28,660 bases of DNA, taken from RGIG4608 sp045125655 (lineage in GTDB: Bacteria; Bacillota; Clostridia; Oscillospirales; CAG-272). Positions within the stretch are counted from its first letter, which is position 1. Every line of letters begins with the position of its first letter. Made by a program: the position numbers and the translations under genes. The notes under the pieces were generated by a model. That model had not been told where the DNA came from, ran no database searches, and was given only the letters and a program-made list of their open reading frames with translations. The stretch lies in contig JBGVNP010000087.1 in NCBI GenBank assembly GCA_045125655.1, positions 1-28,660 of the forward strand, given 5' to 3'. This document shows, one piece after another, positions 7,160 to 14,887 of the stretch.

Positions 7160-7911
7160 TACAATCTCCTCCAGTTTGGGGTAATTTCGACCGTGTAATC
7201 ATTTGCAACAGACACAGGCATTATCTGAACAGAAGAATTACCAGGTGGCAAGCTTGGAAGCCGCAAACCTGAAATTCTATTATTACAGCTGTTGCCGTCA
7301 CCGTCATAGACATCTTCGTCCGCCTTGTCAATCGTAATTGAGCCGTCAACCCTTGCAGTAATCAACGCTTGACCTGCGACAGAAATATTGTAGGTACCGC
7401 TACCGATAATTTTTATAATCGGGGCACTGCTCCACTTTTCGGGGTTGAAAAGGTCTATCATCAAACTTGCGTTTGGTGTGCCTGTGTAGGTGAATGTGTG
7501 TGTGCCTGTGTCGTTGTAGAGAAACGGCTCGCAATTAAAGGTGATAGTTGTGCTTACTACGCCCGATGTATCAACCTGTGGGGTGGCAACAGCTGTGACA
7601 ACCGCCCGTCTGAAATAGCCTCTGTTATATGTATCTCTAAGCACCTTGTAAGAGTGGTCACTCAACAGCCACTCGGCAAGTGCATAGACGAATTCCTGCT
7701 CGCTGAGATTACAAAACATAGGCACGGACGATATTTTATAGACTACTTCAATGTTTTTGTATCGGTTGTTATCTGTGATTACATCACCCGACCTGCCGAG
7801 CACTGACGATAGCGTTAAATCCCTCATAGCCACTGTGTAATGTGGTTTTTCGGTGATACACGCTCCGATATCCGAGAGCCATTTGCCGTTAAATGCTAAA
7901 TCTGCTAACAC
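7159..7911 (-). CDS. Distal tail protein (Dit family)
   Basis: This 250-residue protein matches the Dit/Sipho_tail family: a conserved N-terminal half (MRDLTLSSVLGRSGDVITDNN, then YALAEWLLSD and YKVLRDTYNRGYFRRA) and a galectin-like C-terminal part. Dit forms the hexameric ring linking tail tube to tip. The start is GTG at 7911-7909, which overlaps the end of the tape measure gene by 7 bases; AAAGGTGG lies at the right distance. The order tape measure, Dit, Tal is the standard siphophage order. Confidence 0.9.
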   Translation of the reverse strand: MLADLAFNGKWLSDIGACITEKPHYTVAMRDLTLSSVLGRSGDVITDNNRYKNIEVVYKISSVPMFCNLSEQEFVYALAEWLLSDHSYKVLRDTYNRGYFRRAVVTAVATPQVDTSGVVSTTITFNCEPFLYNDTGTHTFTYTGTPNASLMIDLFNPEKWSSAPIIKIIGSGTYNISVAGQALITARVDGSITIDKADEDVYDGDGNSCNNRISGLRLPSLPPGNSSVQIMPVSVANDYTVEITPNWRRL

Positions 7912-10900
7912 CCAACCGCCACCTTTCTGCGGAGCACGATATCATAGAGCTGTGTTTCAATCATACTGGAAAGCTCGTTTATATCTGTGCCGCTATTGTT
8001 GTTAAAATTGTCTATATGGAGCGTAAACTGTATAGAGTTGTCTGTATTGGCATTGCCTAAAATACCGCCTGTACCGCTCAAATTCGAGGGATTAGCGACC
8101 TGTAAACGGCTGTCACCGCTTTTGAGGTTGACGGCAGGGTCAATGTCAAAGCTGGTTGGCAAAGCCTTAGTCATTTCGTCCGTTACAGAGTCCATTTCGT
8201 CGATAAAGCCCTCACCTATACCGAGGGCGAGGTTGTTACCTATTTCATCTCTGAAAAGTCTTGACGGTGAATGAATACCGAAAAATTCAAAAATGCCGTT
8301 AGTTACCTCGTCCATTAGTCCAAGAATATTGTCAATTAACCATTGCCCCGAATTTTTTAAGCCTTCCCATAAACCTGCGAGTAAATCCCCACCTGCCTCA
8401 GTCATTTTCGACACATAGCCACTCACAGAGCCGATCACGCTTCCAAGAATTGTACCCGTCGTCTCTAATAGGCTTGAAATAATTTTAGGTGATTCTTCTG
8501 CAAGTGCCAAAAACAACTTAACACCAGCTTCTATAATCAAGGGAATAAGCACATCTAGCTCATCGATTATTGCAGTAACTAATGTCGGAATTAAATCAAC
8601 AATATTAGTTATAACCTTCGGTAGTTCTGCCACCAACGCCATAAACAGAGCGATACCTGTATCAATTATCAAGGGTATTAAATCGATAAGAGTGATTATA
8701 ACCGCATCTATAATTTCAGGTATGCACTCAACGATTATGTTAATTATCATTGGTAGCTCGTCTATCAAAGCTGTAAGTAGCTCAATGCCCGCCTCCATAA
8801 TCAGCGGTAACAAGTCCATTACTGCGGTAACTATCGAGGTTATAATATCAGGCAGGACTGCTACTATGTTGGAAATTATCAGCGGTAGGTTATCAACAAG
8901 TGCTGATATCAGCTTTACACCGGCGTTTATAATTGTGGGTAAATTTGTTGTAAGAGCATTAACAATCGCATTGAGAATTTCGGGAATAGCCGACACGATT
9001 GGTAGTAAAATATTAGGTAAATCTGCTACAAGTGCCGTAAAAAGAGTAATACCAGCCGCGACTATTACTTCAACGCTTTCTGTTAAGAAATTAACTATAC
9101 CTGTGATAATATCAGGAAGCTTAATCAGAATATTACTCAAGATTAACGGCAAGCCGTCAAGTAGCGATGATATGAGTGTTATTCCCGCTTCCATAATTAG
9201 TGGGATTGCGTTTGACAGCACTTGTAATATAGCGTCTATCAGTGCAGGTAATTCATCAACAATAGAGTTAATTACAGTTGGGAGGCTGTCAACAATTCCG
9301 CTCAGCAAATCTAATGTCGAGTCAATTAAGTTAGGAAGTATATCCGTTAGTACATCTACAATTAAATCGACTAACTTGGGAATAATTTGCGGTATTAAAT
9401 CTAAAACAGAAGTTGTAACACTGCCTATTAAATTAGTAACCGTTTCTGTTAAACTCGGAAGCGACTCCATAATCGCTGTGCATACTCGGTCTAACAAATT
9501 AGGTAACACATCTATAACTGTTACTAATGCCTCGTTTATAAACTCAATAATTGATGTTGAAAAGTCTATCGAGTCAGTTACAGCAAGAACAAACACGCTA
9601 ATCAAGCTGTCAATTACATCCCTACCGATTTGTGAAACAGTTTCAAGAATTGTACTTGCATTTTGAGTAAAACCTCTTATAACGGCTCTTAATATTTCAC
9701 TTACCGACTGTGCAATGGTTGAGGAATTGTCAGTAAATGCCTCAGAAATAGAGTCAATCAAGGTAGTAGCCGACTGAACATAGGTAGGGATTTCAGCAAC
9801 TATATTTGTTGCCGCCTCGGCTATTTTTGAGCCTGCAACTTCTGCGACTTCCTCTATACCGCCGTTTTCAAAAGCATTGGTTAGTTCTGTGAGGGTTTCC
9901 GTACCGAATTGAACGATAGAACGTAACTGGTCGTTAAGCTCCTCGTAAAGTGTCAAACCCAAGCCACTGAGTGCCGACTCAAAGATAGTAATGTCACCCT
10001 CGAGATTGTCAATCATTGTGTCGGCTTGTTCTTTAGCTGCACCCAAGCCATCACTCGCACTTGCTAAGCCATTTTTAAATTTTTGTACCTTTTCAGTAGA
10101 TGAGGCAGTCATTTTATTAAAGGCATTCAAGCCGTTTGTTGTAAAAATGGTATTTTTATATGCGTTAGCTTGCTCCTCGGTCATAGTAGAAAGTTTGCCG
10201 TTAAGTTCGTCTACAACCTCGTTAAATTCTCTTGTATTTCCTTGACTGTCATACGCTGAGATACCGAGTTCATCAAGTGCAACCTTAGCCTCCGCTGTAG
10301 GTGTATATAAGTCAGCCATAGCACGGTTTAGAGATGTTGCCGCCTCTTCACCTGTGATGTTCTGCTCTGCAAGTCTTAACAATGACAAGGTGACATTATC
10401 GGCACTTTGACCGTAGCTGTCAGCATTTGCCGCCGCCCTTGACAATGCCGCACCTAATCCCTCTACGTTCGTATTAGCAAGAGTAGCACCCTTTGCCATA
10501 AGGTCGGCATAGTATTGTGCGTTTTCCATTGTGTCGCCAAAACCTTTGATTGCACCGACTGTATAAGAGGCGGCATTTTCCATCGACAGCGTACCCGCTG
10601 CCGCAAGATTGAGCACCTCGTCAACTGCAGCAATCTGTTCTTCCGCCGACAAACCAGACTGAGCAAGAATATTAAGACCCTCTGCCGCCTCGGTGGCTGT
10701 AAATTTTGTTGTAGAGCCTAATTCCTTTGCTTTTGTTTCAAGCTCGGTAATTTGGTCTGTTGTTGTACCCATTGTTGCGGCGATTTGAGATACAGCCGTT
10801 TCAAATTCCTTGCCCTGTTCAACAGAATATTTACCAAATGCAAACACACCTTGACCGAGTTTTAGCATAACTGTACCGACAGCGTTTGCAACTGTACCCA

Positions 10901-11504
10901 TTGCTGTTACAAAACCGCCTGCTAACTTTTTGGCGGTAGTCATAGCCGTGCCAAAATTCAGCATTTTCTTTTCAGCTTTTTCTGTCTTTTCGGCAGTATC
11001 TTCCGTTGTTTCGTTTAGTTCTTCTTCCTGTTGGTCTAAATCATCAACATCTTCTTCCGTTTGTTCGGCAGTGTTGCCCAATTCTTCCTGTTGCTCTGCA
11101 AGTTCTTCTGTTTGCTCCGCTGTTTCCTCTGAGGTGTTGTTTAAAGCCTGCTGTTGCTCCTGCAAACTTTTAAGCTGATTTTCTGTGCTAAGAACTTCAC
11201 GCTGAAAAGCTCTGTATGCGTCACCGCCTATTTCGCCGTTTTGAAATTGCTTTTGTACTTGTTCCTGTACTGATTTCAACGTTTGAAGTTTAGCAGATGT
11301 ATTGGCAACTTGTTCTGCTAAAATTTGTTGTTTTTGTGCGAGTAGAGTTGTATTTGTAGGGTCAAATTCCAACGCATTTTCGACTTGCCGTAACTCTGTT
11401 CTTAAATTACTTGCCTTGCTGTTTACTTCTGCAAGAGCCTTTTGCAAGCCGACTGTATCTCCACCAATTTCAACAGTAATTCCTTTTATACTGCTTTTTG
11501 CCAT
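7905..11504 (-). CDS. Tail tape measure protein
   Basis: This 1199-residue protein sets tail length and is threaded through the tail tube. An N-terminal coiled coil (about 20-125) runs into a very acidic Glu/Gln-rich stretch (about 115-180), then the TP901-type tape measure domain (about 230-450; AKELGSTTKFTATEAAEGL and related text). Residues 729-992 are six tandem 44-residue hydrophobic helical units, with degenerate copies on both sides. Near the C-terminus GIHSPSRLFRDEIGNNLALG is a motif common at this end of tape measure proteins. AGAGGTG precedes the ATG. It is preceded by the inverted hicAB cassette rather than directly by the GT chaperone. Confidence 0.93.
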   Translation of the reverse strand: MAKSSIKGITVEIGGDTVGLQKALAEVNSKASNLRTELRQVENALEFDPTNTTLLAQKQQILAEQVANTSAKLQTLKSVQEQVQKQFQNGEIGGDAYRAFQREVLSTENQLKSLQEQQQALNNTSEETAEQTEELAEQQEELGNTAEQTEEDVDDLDQQEEELNETTEDTAEKTEKAEKKMLNFGTAMTTAKKLAGGFVTAMGTVANAVGTVMLKLGQGVFAFGKYSVEQGKEFETAVSQIAATMGTTTDQITELETKAKELGSTTKFTATEAAEGLNILAQSGLSAEEQIAAVDEVLNLAAAGTLSMENAASYTVGAIKGFGDTMENAQYYADLMAKGATLANTNVEGLGAALSRAAANADSYGQSADNVTLSLLRLAEQNITGEEAATSLNRAMADLYTPTAEAKVALDELGISAYDSQGNTREFNEVVDELNGKLSTMTEEQANAYKNTIFTTNGLNAFNKMTASSTEKVQKFKNGLASASDGLGAAKEQADTMIDNLEGDITIFESALSGLGLTLYEELNDQLRSIVQFGTETLTELTNAFENGGIEEVAEVAGSKIAEAATNIVAEIPTYVQSATTLIDSISEAFTDNSSTIAQSVSEILRAVIRGFTQNASTILETVSQIGRDVIDSLISVFVLAVTDSIDFSTSIIEFINEALVTVIDVLPNLLDRVCTAIMESLPSLTETVTNLIGSVTTSVLDLIPQIIPKLVDLIVDVLTDILPNLIDSTLDLLSGIVDSLPTVINSIVDELPALIDAILQVLSNAIPLIMEAGITLISSLLDGLPLILSNILIKLPDIITGIVNFLTESVEVIVAAGITLFTALVADLPNILLPIVSAIPEILNAIVNALTTNLPTIINAGVKLISALVDNLPLIISNIVAVLPDIITSIVTAVMDLLPLIMEAGIELLTALIDELPMIINIIVECIPEIIDAVIITLIDLIPLIIDTGIALFMALVAELPKVITNIVDLIPTLVTAIIDELDVLIPLIIEAGVKLFLALAEESPKIISSLLETTGTILGSVIGSVSGYVSKMTEAGGDLLAGLWEGLKNSGQWLIDNILGLMDEVTNGIFEFFGIHSPSRLFRDEIGNNLALGIGEGFIDEMDSVTDEMTKALPTSFDIDPAVNLKSGDSRLQVANPSNLSGTGGILGNANTDNSIQFTLHIDNFNNNSGTDINELSSMIETQLYDIVLRRKVAVGC
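8529..9320 (-). repeat. Six tandem 44-residue (132-bp) repeats inside the tape measure gene
   Basis: Each unit reads approximately AGIxLxxALVxxLPxIIxx, then IVxxIPxIIxAIVxxLxxLI, then PLIIE. Unit starts fall at residues 729, 773, 817, 861, 905 and 949 with no length variation. The period is four 11-residue helical segments, so the segment may be built from regular helices. The DNA copies have diverged while the protein period is exact. Confidence 0.85.
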
Positions 11505-11533
11505 TTCTTCACCTCTTTCTGTTTTTGAGTAAT

Positions 11534-11572
11534 AAAAAAGCGCTTGATTTTGGGCATTGCCTTTTCAAGTGC
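11534..11572 (-). terminator. Possible weak terminator ahead of the tape measure gene
   Basis: GCGCTTGA (11540-11547) and TCAAGTGC (11565-11572) form an imperfect stem with an inner GGC/GCC hairpin. On the - strand it is followed by six T (11539-11534), just before the tape measure ribosome site. It could reduce read-through into the tape measure gene; the A-C mismatch on that strand makes it weak. Confidence 0.35.
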
Positions 11573-11605
11573 AAAAAAATATTTTAAAAAGTTTTTTAAA
11601 AAACA

Positions 11606-11634
11606 TTGACAATACGCATAATGCGTGTTATAAT
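11606..11634 (+). promoter_or_regulatory. hicAB promoter with palindromic operator
   Basis: TTGACA (11606-11611), 17-bp spacer, TATAAT (11629-11634): perfect boxes and spacing. ACGCAT-A-ATGCGT (11614-11626) is a perfect palindrome filling the spacer, placed where a bound HicB dimer would block RNA polymerase. HicB here has a ribbon-helix-helix-like C-terminus, which fits autoregulation. Confidence 0.82.
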
Positions 11635-11653
11635 ATATACAGGAGGTGAGGAA

Positions 11654-11836
11654 ATGAGGTTCAGAGAAATTGAAAAGCTACTCCTTGCTGACGGCTGGGT
11701 ACTTAAAAATGCAAGAGGTTCACACAACCACTACATACACCCAACAAAGAAAGGTAAGGTCACAATACCAAATCATAGAGGTGATTTGGATATGAAAACC
11801 GTAAATTCAATTTTCAAACAAGCAGGGTTGAAATAA
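11654..11836 (+). CDS. hicA: HicA toxin (mRNA interferase)
   Basis: This 60-residue protein is a standard-length HicA with a dsRNA-binding-like fold. The family cleaves mRNA independently of codon and is neutralised by HicB. The catalytic histidine is in RGSHNHYIHP (His24), followed by the usual GKVTIPNHRGDLDMKT and a C-terminal LK. A frame upstream extends to 11606, but that would start inside the -35 box, so ATG at 11654 with AGGAGGTGAG upstream is chosen. It is on the strand opposite to the tail genes around it, so it is a lysogeny-expressed insertion in the late operon. Confidence 0.92.
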   Translation: MRFREIEKLLLADGWVLKNARGSHNHYIHPTKKGKVTIPNHRGDLDMKTVNSIFKQAGLK

Positions 11837-11891
11837 ACCCTTGCTTGTACCTCACCTCACCGCCTAAATTGATAATTATGGAGGATTGAAT

Positions 11892-12302
11892 ATGAAATTA
11901 GTTTATCCTGCTGTTTTTTCACCACTTGAGGAAATGGACGGCTATTGTGTTACATTCCCCGATTTGCCCGGTTGCGTTACTCAGGGTGATAACTTAGCCG
12001 ACGCAATTATAATGGCTATTGACGCCGCCTCTGGTTGGGTACTTGATGAAATCGAGGACGGCAATCCTGTTCCAAAAGCAAGTAAGCCGTCTGATATCGT
12101 TCTTGAAGATACAAACGATTTTGTAAACTTAGTAGCCTTAGATATGGACTCCTACGCTGAAAAGTATGGTCAAAAGGCTATTCGTAAGAATTGTACTATT
12201 CCTGCTTGGCTTAATACAATTTCAGAAAGAGCAAATATCAATTTCTCCGCAGTCTTACAAGAGGCTTTAATGGAAAAGCTCAATTTGACAAATAACCTTT
12301 AA
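11892..12302 (+). CDS. hicB: HicB antitoxin
   Basis: This 136-residue protein has the HicB partial RNase-H-like fold in its first 60 residues (GYCVTFPDLPGCVTQGDNLADAI pattern) and a C-terminal ribbon-helix-helix-like DNA-binding part (CTIPAWLNTISERANINFS onward). It should mask HicA and repress the shared promoter at 11606-11634. GGAGG lies 8 bases before the ATG at 11892. It is 55 bp from hicA, within one transcription unit ended by the terminator at 12306-12339. The pair may stabilise the lysogen or exclude other phages; that role is inferred from other hicAB loci. Confidence 0.9.
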   Translation: MKLVYPAVFSPLEEMDGYCVTFPDLPGCVTQGDNLADAIIMAIDAASGWVLDEIEDGNPVPKASKPSDIVLEDTNDFVNLVALDMDSYAEKYGQKAIRKNCTIPAWLNTISERANINFSAVLQEALMEKLNLTNNL

Positions 12303-12305
12303 ACT

Positions 12306-12339
12306 TTCCCTCTCAGATTTTCTGAGGGGGGGATTTTTT
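12306..12339 (+). terminator. hicAB terminator
   Basis: TCCCTCTCAG and CTGAGGGGGG form a stem of about 10 bp with an ATTTT loop, followed by six T on the + strand. It ends the hicAB transcript exactly where the convergent GT reading frame stops (12338). Confidence 0.8.
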
Positions 12340-12640
12340 ATTCCCACTCACTAATCTGTTTCTTAAATCTGTCGTACTTTTCTTTGCTTATCAATCCCTT
12401 TTGATAGCGTTCCTCAACTAAAGGCTCTACGGCTTTTAGCTGATTATAGCGTTCTTCATCGGTGCGGTAGTTTTTGTTTTGGCTTTTCATAATCGACATA
12501 TTCTTAGCGTGGATAAAATCAAGTATCAAGCCGATATTCCATTCATCAATTTCGGAAGCAGTTAAGCCTGCGTTAAAGCAACAGACGACAAGCTCCTCAC
12601 TCGTAAGAGGCTTGCCGTCTGAACTACTTCCCTTTATGCG
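12338..12640 (-). CDS. T part of tail assembly chaperone GT (reached by -1 frameshift)
   Basis: This 100-codon frame is entered from the G gene by a -1 shift at 12640-12646 and would give a GT fusion of about 206 residues. It reads R-I-K-G-S-S-S-D-G-K-P-L-T, then an acidic and basic helical region (TDEERYNQLKAVEPLVEER) ending ISEWE. An in-frame TTG at 12529 exists, but no good ribosome site supports independent translation. In siphophages G and GT bind the tape measure and tail tube subunits before assembly. Between GT and its usual downstream partner, the tape measure, hicAB has been inserted. Confidence 0.8.
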   Translation of the reverse strand, partial: RIKGSSSDGKPLTSEELVVCCFNAGLTASEIDEWNIGLILDFIHAKNMSIMKSQNKNYRTDEERYNQLKAVEPLVEERYQKGLISKEKYDRFKKQISEWE

Positions 12641-12957
12641 TTTTTTCTCAGCGTTTTAAATGAGCTTGTAATCATATCTTGTAGCTGTGCGAAAACCTCG
12701 AAAATCGGGAACTCGTCAAAGCTGTCGTACCAAGTCTGTGGGTCGGGGATTGTGTTGTCGGCTGTCTTTGCTAATGCCCAAATCACCTGTTCAATAGCCT
12801 TGTAGGAAAAGCCTGACACATTGCCGTTCTTAGCCTCCTGTACCAACATAAGGTCGGCAAGAAACTCTGAATTGAACTGATTGCGGTATCTCATAATTGT
12901 ACCGCCTGTTGTCTTGAACGTTACCTGCTTACCGCCGATTTCGATTGTTTTAATCAT
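12634..12957 (-). CDS. Tail assembly chaperone G
   Basis: This 107-residue protein lies directly after the tail tube gene, where siphophages encode chaperone G. It begins with a beta-rich IEIGGKQVTFKTTGGT segment and then is helical, with PDPQTWYDSFDEF near the end. It is short, like other gpG proteins. Its last codons contain the heptamer A-AAA-AAC in the zero frame (12646-12640), the canonical -1 slippery sequence, two codons before the TAA stop. GAGGTGA precedes the ATG. The function comes from position, length and the frameshift more than from a sequence motif. Confidence 0.82.
   Translation of the reverse strand: MIKTIEIGGKQVTFKTTGGTIMRYRNQFNSEFLADLMLVQEAKNGNVSGFSYKAIEQVIWALAKTADNTIPDPQTWYDSFDEFPIFEVFAQLQDMITSSFKTLRKNA
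12640..12646 (-). other. Programmed -1 frameshift site AAAAAAC
   Basis: In the G frame the codons are AGA AAA AAC GCA TAA. Slipping back one base after AAC continues CGC ATA AAG GGA into the T frame, which stays open for 100 codons. Position, direction and heptamer all match the known G/GT mechanism of long-tailed phages. Confidence 0.85.
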
Positions 12958-12973
12958 TAAAAATCACCTCGAA

Positions 12974-13579
12974 TTAGTCTGTTGGGTCATCTGTCTGCTG
13001 TGTATTTGTCTGCTGTGTTGGTTCTACCTCGTTCAAATCAGGCTCTACTACCTCTGTAAGCTCGTCTGTACCGCTAATTGTAAATCTTACATAGCCGTCA
13101 GATACTCTCGGACTTGCCTTGATTGTATACTCGGGGAACTGTGTATCCCACTTGCCCTCCTCGGCTGTCTTGCCCTTAATATCGGGTCTTGCAGTAACCT
13201 GACAATTATAGAAGATAACAGTCTTACCTACGTCATCAGTGTCCTTATCGGAGAGAATAAGTGCAAATCTCGGTCTTTCCTTGTTTGTGGTCTTTTCAAG
13301 CACGCCGTTTGTCGCAACCGTGTTGCCGAGCCAATGCTCGTCGATATCGTCGATAATATCAATAAGTGTCAGCTTGATTTCGTAACCGTCGTTTTCCTCG
13401 CCGCCGTAAACAAGCTGAGAGTTGGCATAGATTGTCTGTGATTCGCCCTTAGCCGTTGCGGAGTATTCTCTGCCGCCTGCTTCGGCATCGGCAAAATACA
13501 CAGGTGTGCCGTAGGTTGTTGTATCTCTTGTAATTTCGGTAATGGGGGCATAACCCACTCTCCAAAGTTTTGTTTGCAT
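12974..13579 (-). CDS. Major tail tube protein (phi13 family)
   Basis: This 201-residue protein fits the phi13-type major tail protein family: an N-terminal KLWRVGYAPITE, an EYSATAKGESQTIYANSQL stretch, LIDIIDDIDEHWLG and a beta-rich C-terminal domain. It polymerises into the tail tube. A longer frame extends upstream, but ATG at 13579 has AGGAGG 7 bases away and matches the family start. The last 20 residues are Thr/Gln/Asp-rich and probably disordered. It is preceded by the connector genes and followed by chaperones G/GT. Confidence 0.88.
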   Translation of the reverse strand: MQTKLWRVGYAPITEITRDTTTYGTPVYFADAEAGGREYSATAKGESQTIYANSQLVYGGEENDGYEIKLTLIDIIDDIDEHWLGNTVATNGVLEKTTNKERPRFALILSDKDTDDVGKTVIFYNCQVTARPDIKGKTAEEGKWDTQFPEYTIKASPRVSDGYVRFTISGTDELTEVVEPDLNEVEPTQQTNTQQTDDPTD

Positions 13580-13593
13580 AGATAAAATCCTCC

Positions 13594-13914
13594 TTAAAAA
13601 TAGAATCTGTAATAAGTAATGCAGAGGCTCTCCTCTGCGATAAAAGAACGTGCTGTTTCGTACGTTGTAAAATCGTCTAATAGAGCTTCTACAACATCTT
13701 CGCACTCCTGCGTTTGTGTAAGCTTGGTGTACAATTCAAGCTGTATAAAGGTTTCCTTATTCACGGTCTTGCTGTTCGCCGCCGTGTTTTCGCACTCATT
13801 ATCCACATAGATAAGATACGGTGCTTTCTGTGGCTTGGCAAAGACAACGTGAGCCACAGGTATTGGCAAGCTGTTCAGCATTTTTACAAGCTTAATTCTG
13901 TCGAGTTTATCCAT
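13594..13914 (-). CDS. Probable tail terminator / tail completion protein
   Basis: This 106-residue protein lies between the HK97 gp10-like protein and the tail tube gene, where the tail terminator (gp17-, gpU- or DUF3168-like) is found. The pattern of N-terminal helix (DKLDRIKLVKMLNSLPIPV), PYLIYVDNECENTAA, then FIQLELYTK and a second helix fits that alpha-beta fold. ATG at 13914 has AGGAGG at the right distance and overlaps the upstream gene by 8 bases. The role is inferred mainly from position. Confidence 0.7.
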   Translation of the reverse strand: MDKLDRIKLVKMLNSLPIPVAHVVFAKPQKAPYLIYVDNECENTAANSKTVNKETFIQLELYTKLTQTQECEDVVEALLDDFTTYETARSFIAEESLCITYYRFYF

Positions 13915-14293
13915 TTCCTGCCTCCTGTATTGCCTTTTCAACCTCGTTTAAAAATTCGTTTATCGTCTGCTCTTCGGCAGGCTTGATATGCTCTATCGCC
14001 CTAACTCTTTTAGTGCCGCCCTTGATAGCGTGACCGTACTCGAGCAGGTGCGTGAGTTGGTAATCGGTAGCGTTATGCACGACAAATACGCTGAGCGTTC
14101 TGCCCTTGTGGGTTTGTTTAACTCGCCAACCCTTCCCGTAATCACCTGTTTTTTTCGGGCTTGTCCGTTTGAGAGTGGTACGCAACTTTTTGGCACAGCT
14201 TTCAGATGATACATTAATTCGGCTTGCGACCTCATTACTGTACTTAGTTAGCTCGCTCATAATTTGGTCTGCGATATCAAGCGAATTACTCAT
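13907..14293 (-). CDS. HK97 gp10-like head-tail joining / minor tail protein
   Basis: This 128-residue protein matches the HK97-gp10 family: a helical N-terminus, the basic LRTTLKRTSPKKTGDYGKGW segment (the family's PxxTGxLxxS-like motif), a HNATDYQLTHLLEYGHA core and a C-terminal helix. The family works in tail completion and joining. The start is ATG at 14293 with GAGGGTG upstream; an in-frame GTG 9 bases earlier lies within the ribosome site. It overlaps the head-closure gene slightly. Confidence 0.85.
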   Translation of the reverse strand: MSNSLDIADQIMSELTKYSNEVASRINVSSESCAKKLRTTLKRTSPKKTGDYGKGWRVKQTHKGRTLSVFVVHNATDYQLTHLLEYGHAIKGGTKRVRAIEHIKPAEEQTINEFLNEVEKAIQEAGNG

Positions 14294-14597
14294 TGCCGTC
14301 ACCCTCGATTCTGCGTTCTACCGTTAATTCAAGCTCCGTTTTGCTACGGTATGTTCTAATGACTTTGTAAAGCTGTCCGTTATAGCGGACTGTTTCTTCC
14401 TCTTCGTAGTCATAATAATCGGCAAGCACCATTTTAAAGCTTGGTTTTAAGCCTGTTTGTGCAGCGGTGTAATACTCAGACTGCGACACGGAGCGGACAT
14501 CGGCAAACACCTCACGAAATTCGTAGTCCTTGAACTGATTGCCGTAATCGTCCGTTTTTATAACGCTTTTTCCAAGCTCAATAACATCATTGTACAT
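14286..14597 (-). CDS. Head closure protein (SPP1 gp16-like)
   Basis: This 103-residue beta-barrel protein fits the Phage_H_T_join family: an N-terminal strand, VFADVRSVSQSEYYTAAQTG, the YDYEEEETVRYNGQLYKVIR segment and a final strand pair. It closes the filled head and gives a surface for the tail. ATG at 14597 is preferred over GTG at 14606 because GAGGTGA lies upstream. It overlaps the gp6-like gene by 11 bases, showing translational coupling in the connector cluster. Confidence 0.85.
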   Translation of the reverse strand: MYNDVIELGKSVIKTDDYGNQFKDYEFREVFADVRSVSQSEYYTAAQTGLKPSFKMVLADYYDYEEEETVRYNGQLYKVIRTYRSKTELELTVERRIEGDGNE

Positions 14598-14874
14598 CGC
14601 TGTCACCTCGATATTTTTGACTAAGACTCAGAGCATCTCTCAGTTTTTCATAGTCTGTTTGATACTGAGTACCTTTTCCGAGATAGTCATACCTTGCCAT
14701 AACATAGATTTTAACGGCTGTTTCGAGCAAGGGTGCGACAGCCTCCGTGTCATCGGGGACTGCCACACCCACACGGTCAAGCTCTGCAATACAGGCGGAG
14801 ATGTGTTGCTCGATATCCTCGTCGAGCTTGCTGTGTGTTATCCTCAGAGCCGTTTTAACCCTATCAAGCAACAT
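14587..14874 (-). CDS. Head-tail connector (HK97 gp6-like)
   Basis: This 95-residue, nearly all-helical protein matches the gp6/phage connector family: LDRVKTALRI at the start, SKLDEDIEQHISACIAEL in the middle, and a TAVKIYVMARYDYLG helix. It forms the ring below the portal. It follows the capsid gene after about 14 bases, with AGAGGTGA as ribosome site. Order and sizes of the four small genes after the capsid agree with HK97-type connector clusters. Confidence 0.88.
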   Translation of the reverse strand: MLLDRVKTALRITHSKLDEDIEQHISACIAELDRVGVAVPDDTEAVAPLLETAVKIYVMARYDYLGKGTQYQTDYEKLRDALSLSQKYRGDSDVQ

Positions 14875-14887
14875 ATCATATCACCTC

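Noticed and set aside
8529..9320. Regular 132-bp spacing considered as a CRISPR or DNA satellite array
   Set aside because: The DNA copies are not near-identical and there are no spacers; the period is in the coding sequence of the tape measure protein.
8692..9666. Open + strand frame of 324 codons opposite the tape measure gene
   Set aside because: It is the complement of the Leu/Ile-rich repeat region, with Ser/Ile-biased low complexity, no ribosome site and no family resemblance; a shadow of the repeat.
12881..13441. Open + strand frame of 186 codons opposite the tail tube gene
   Set aside because: It lacks a ribosome site and lies against a gene with a clear family, start and operon context.
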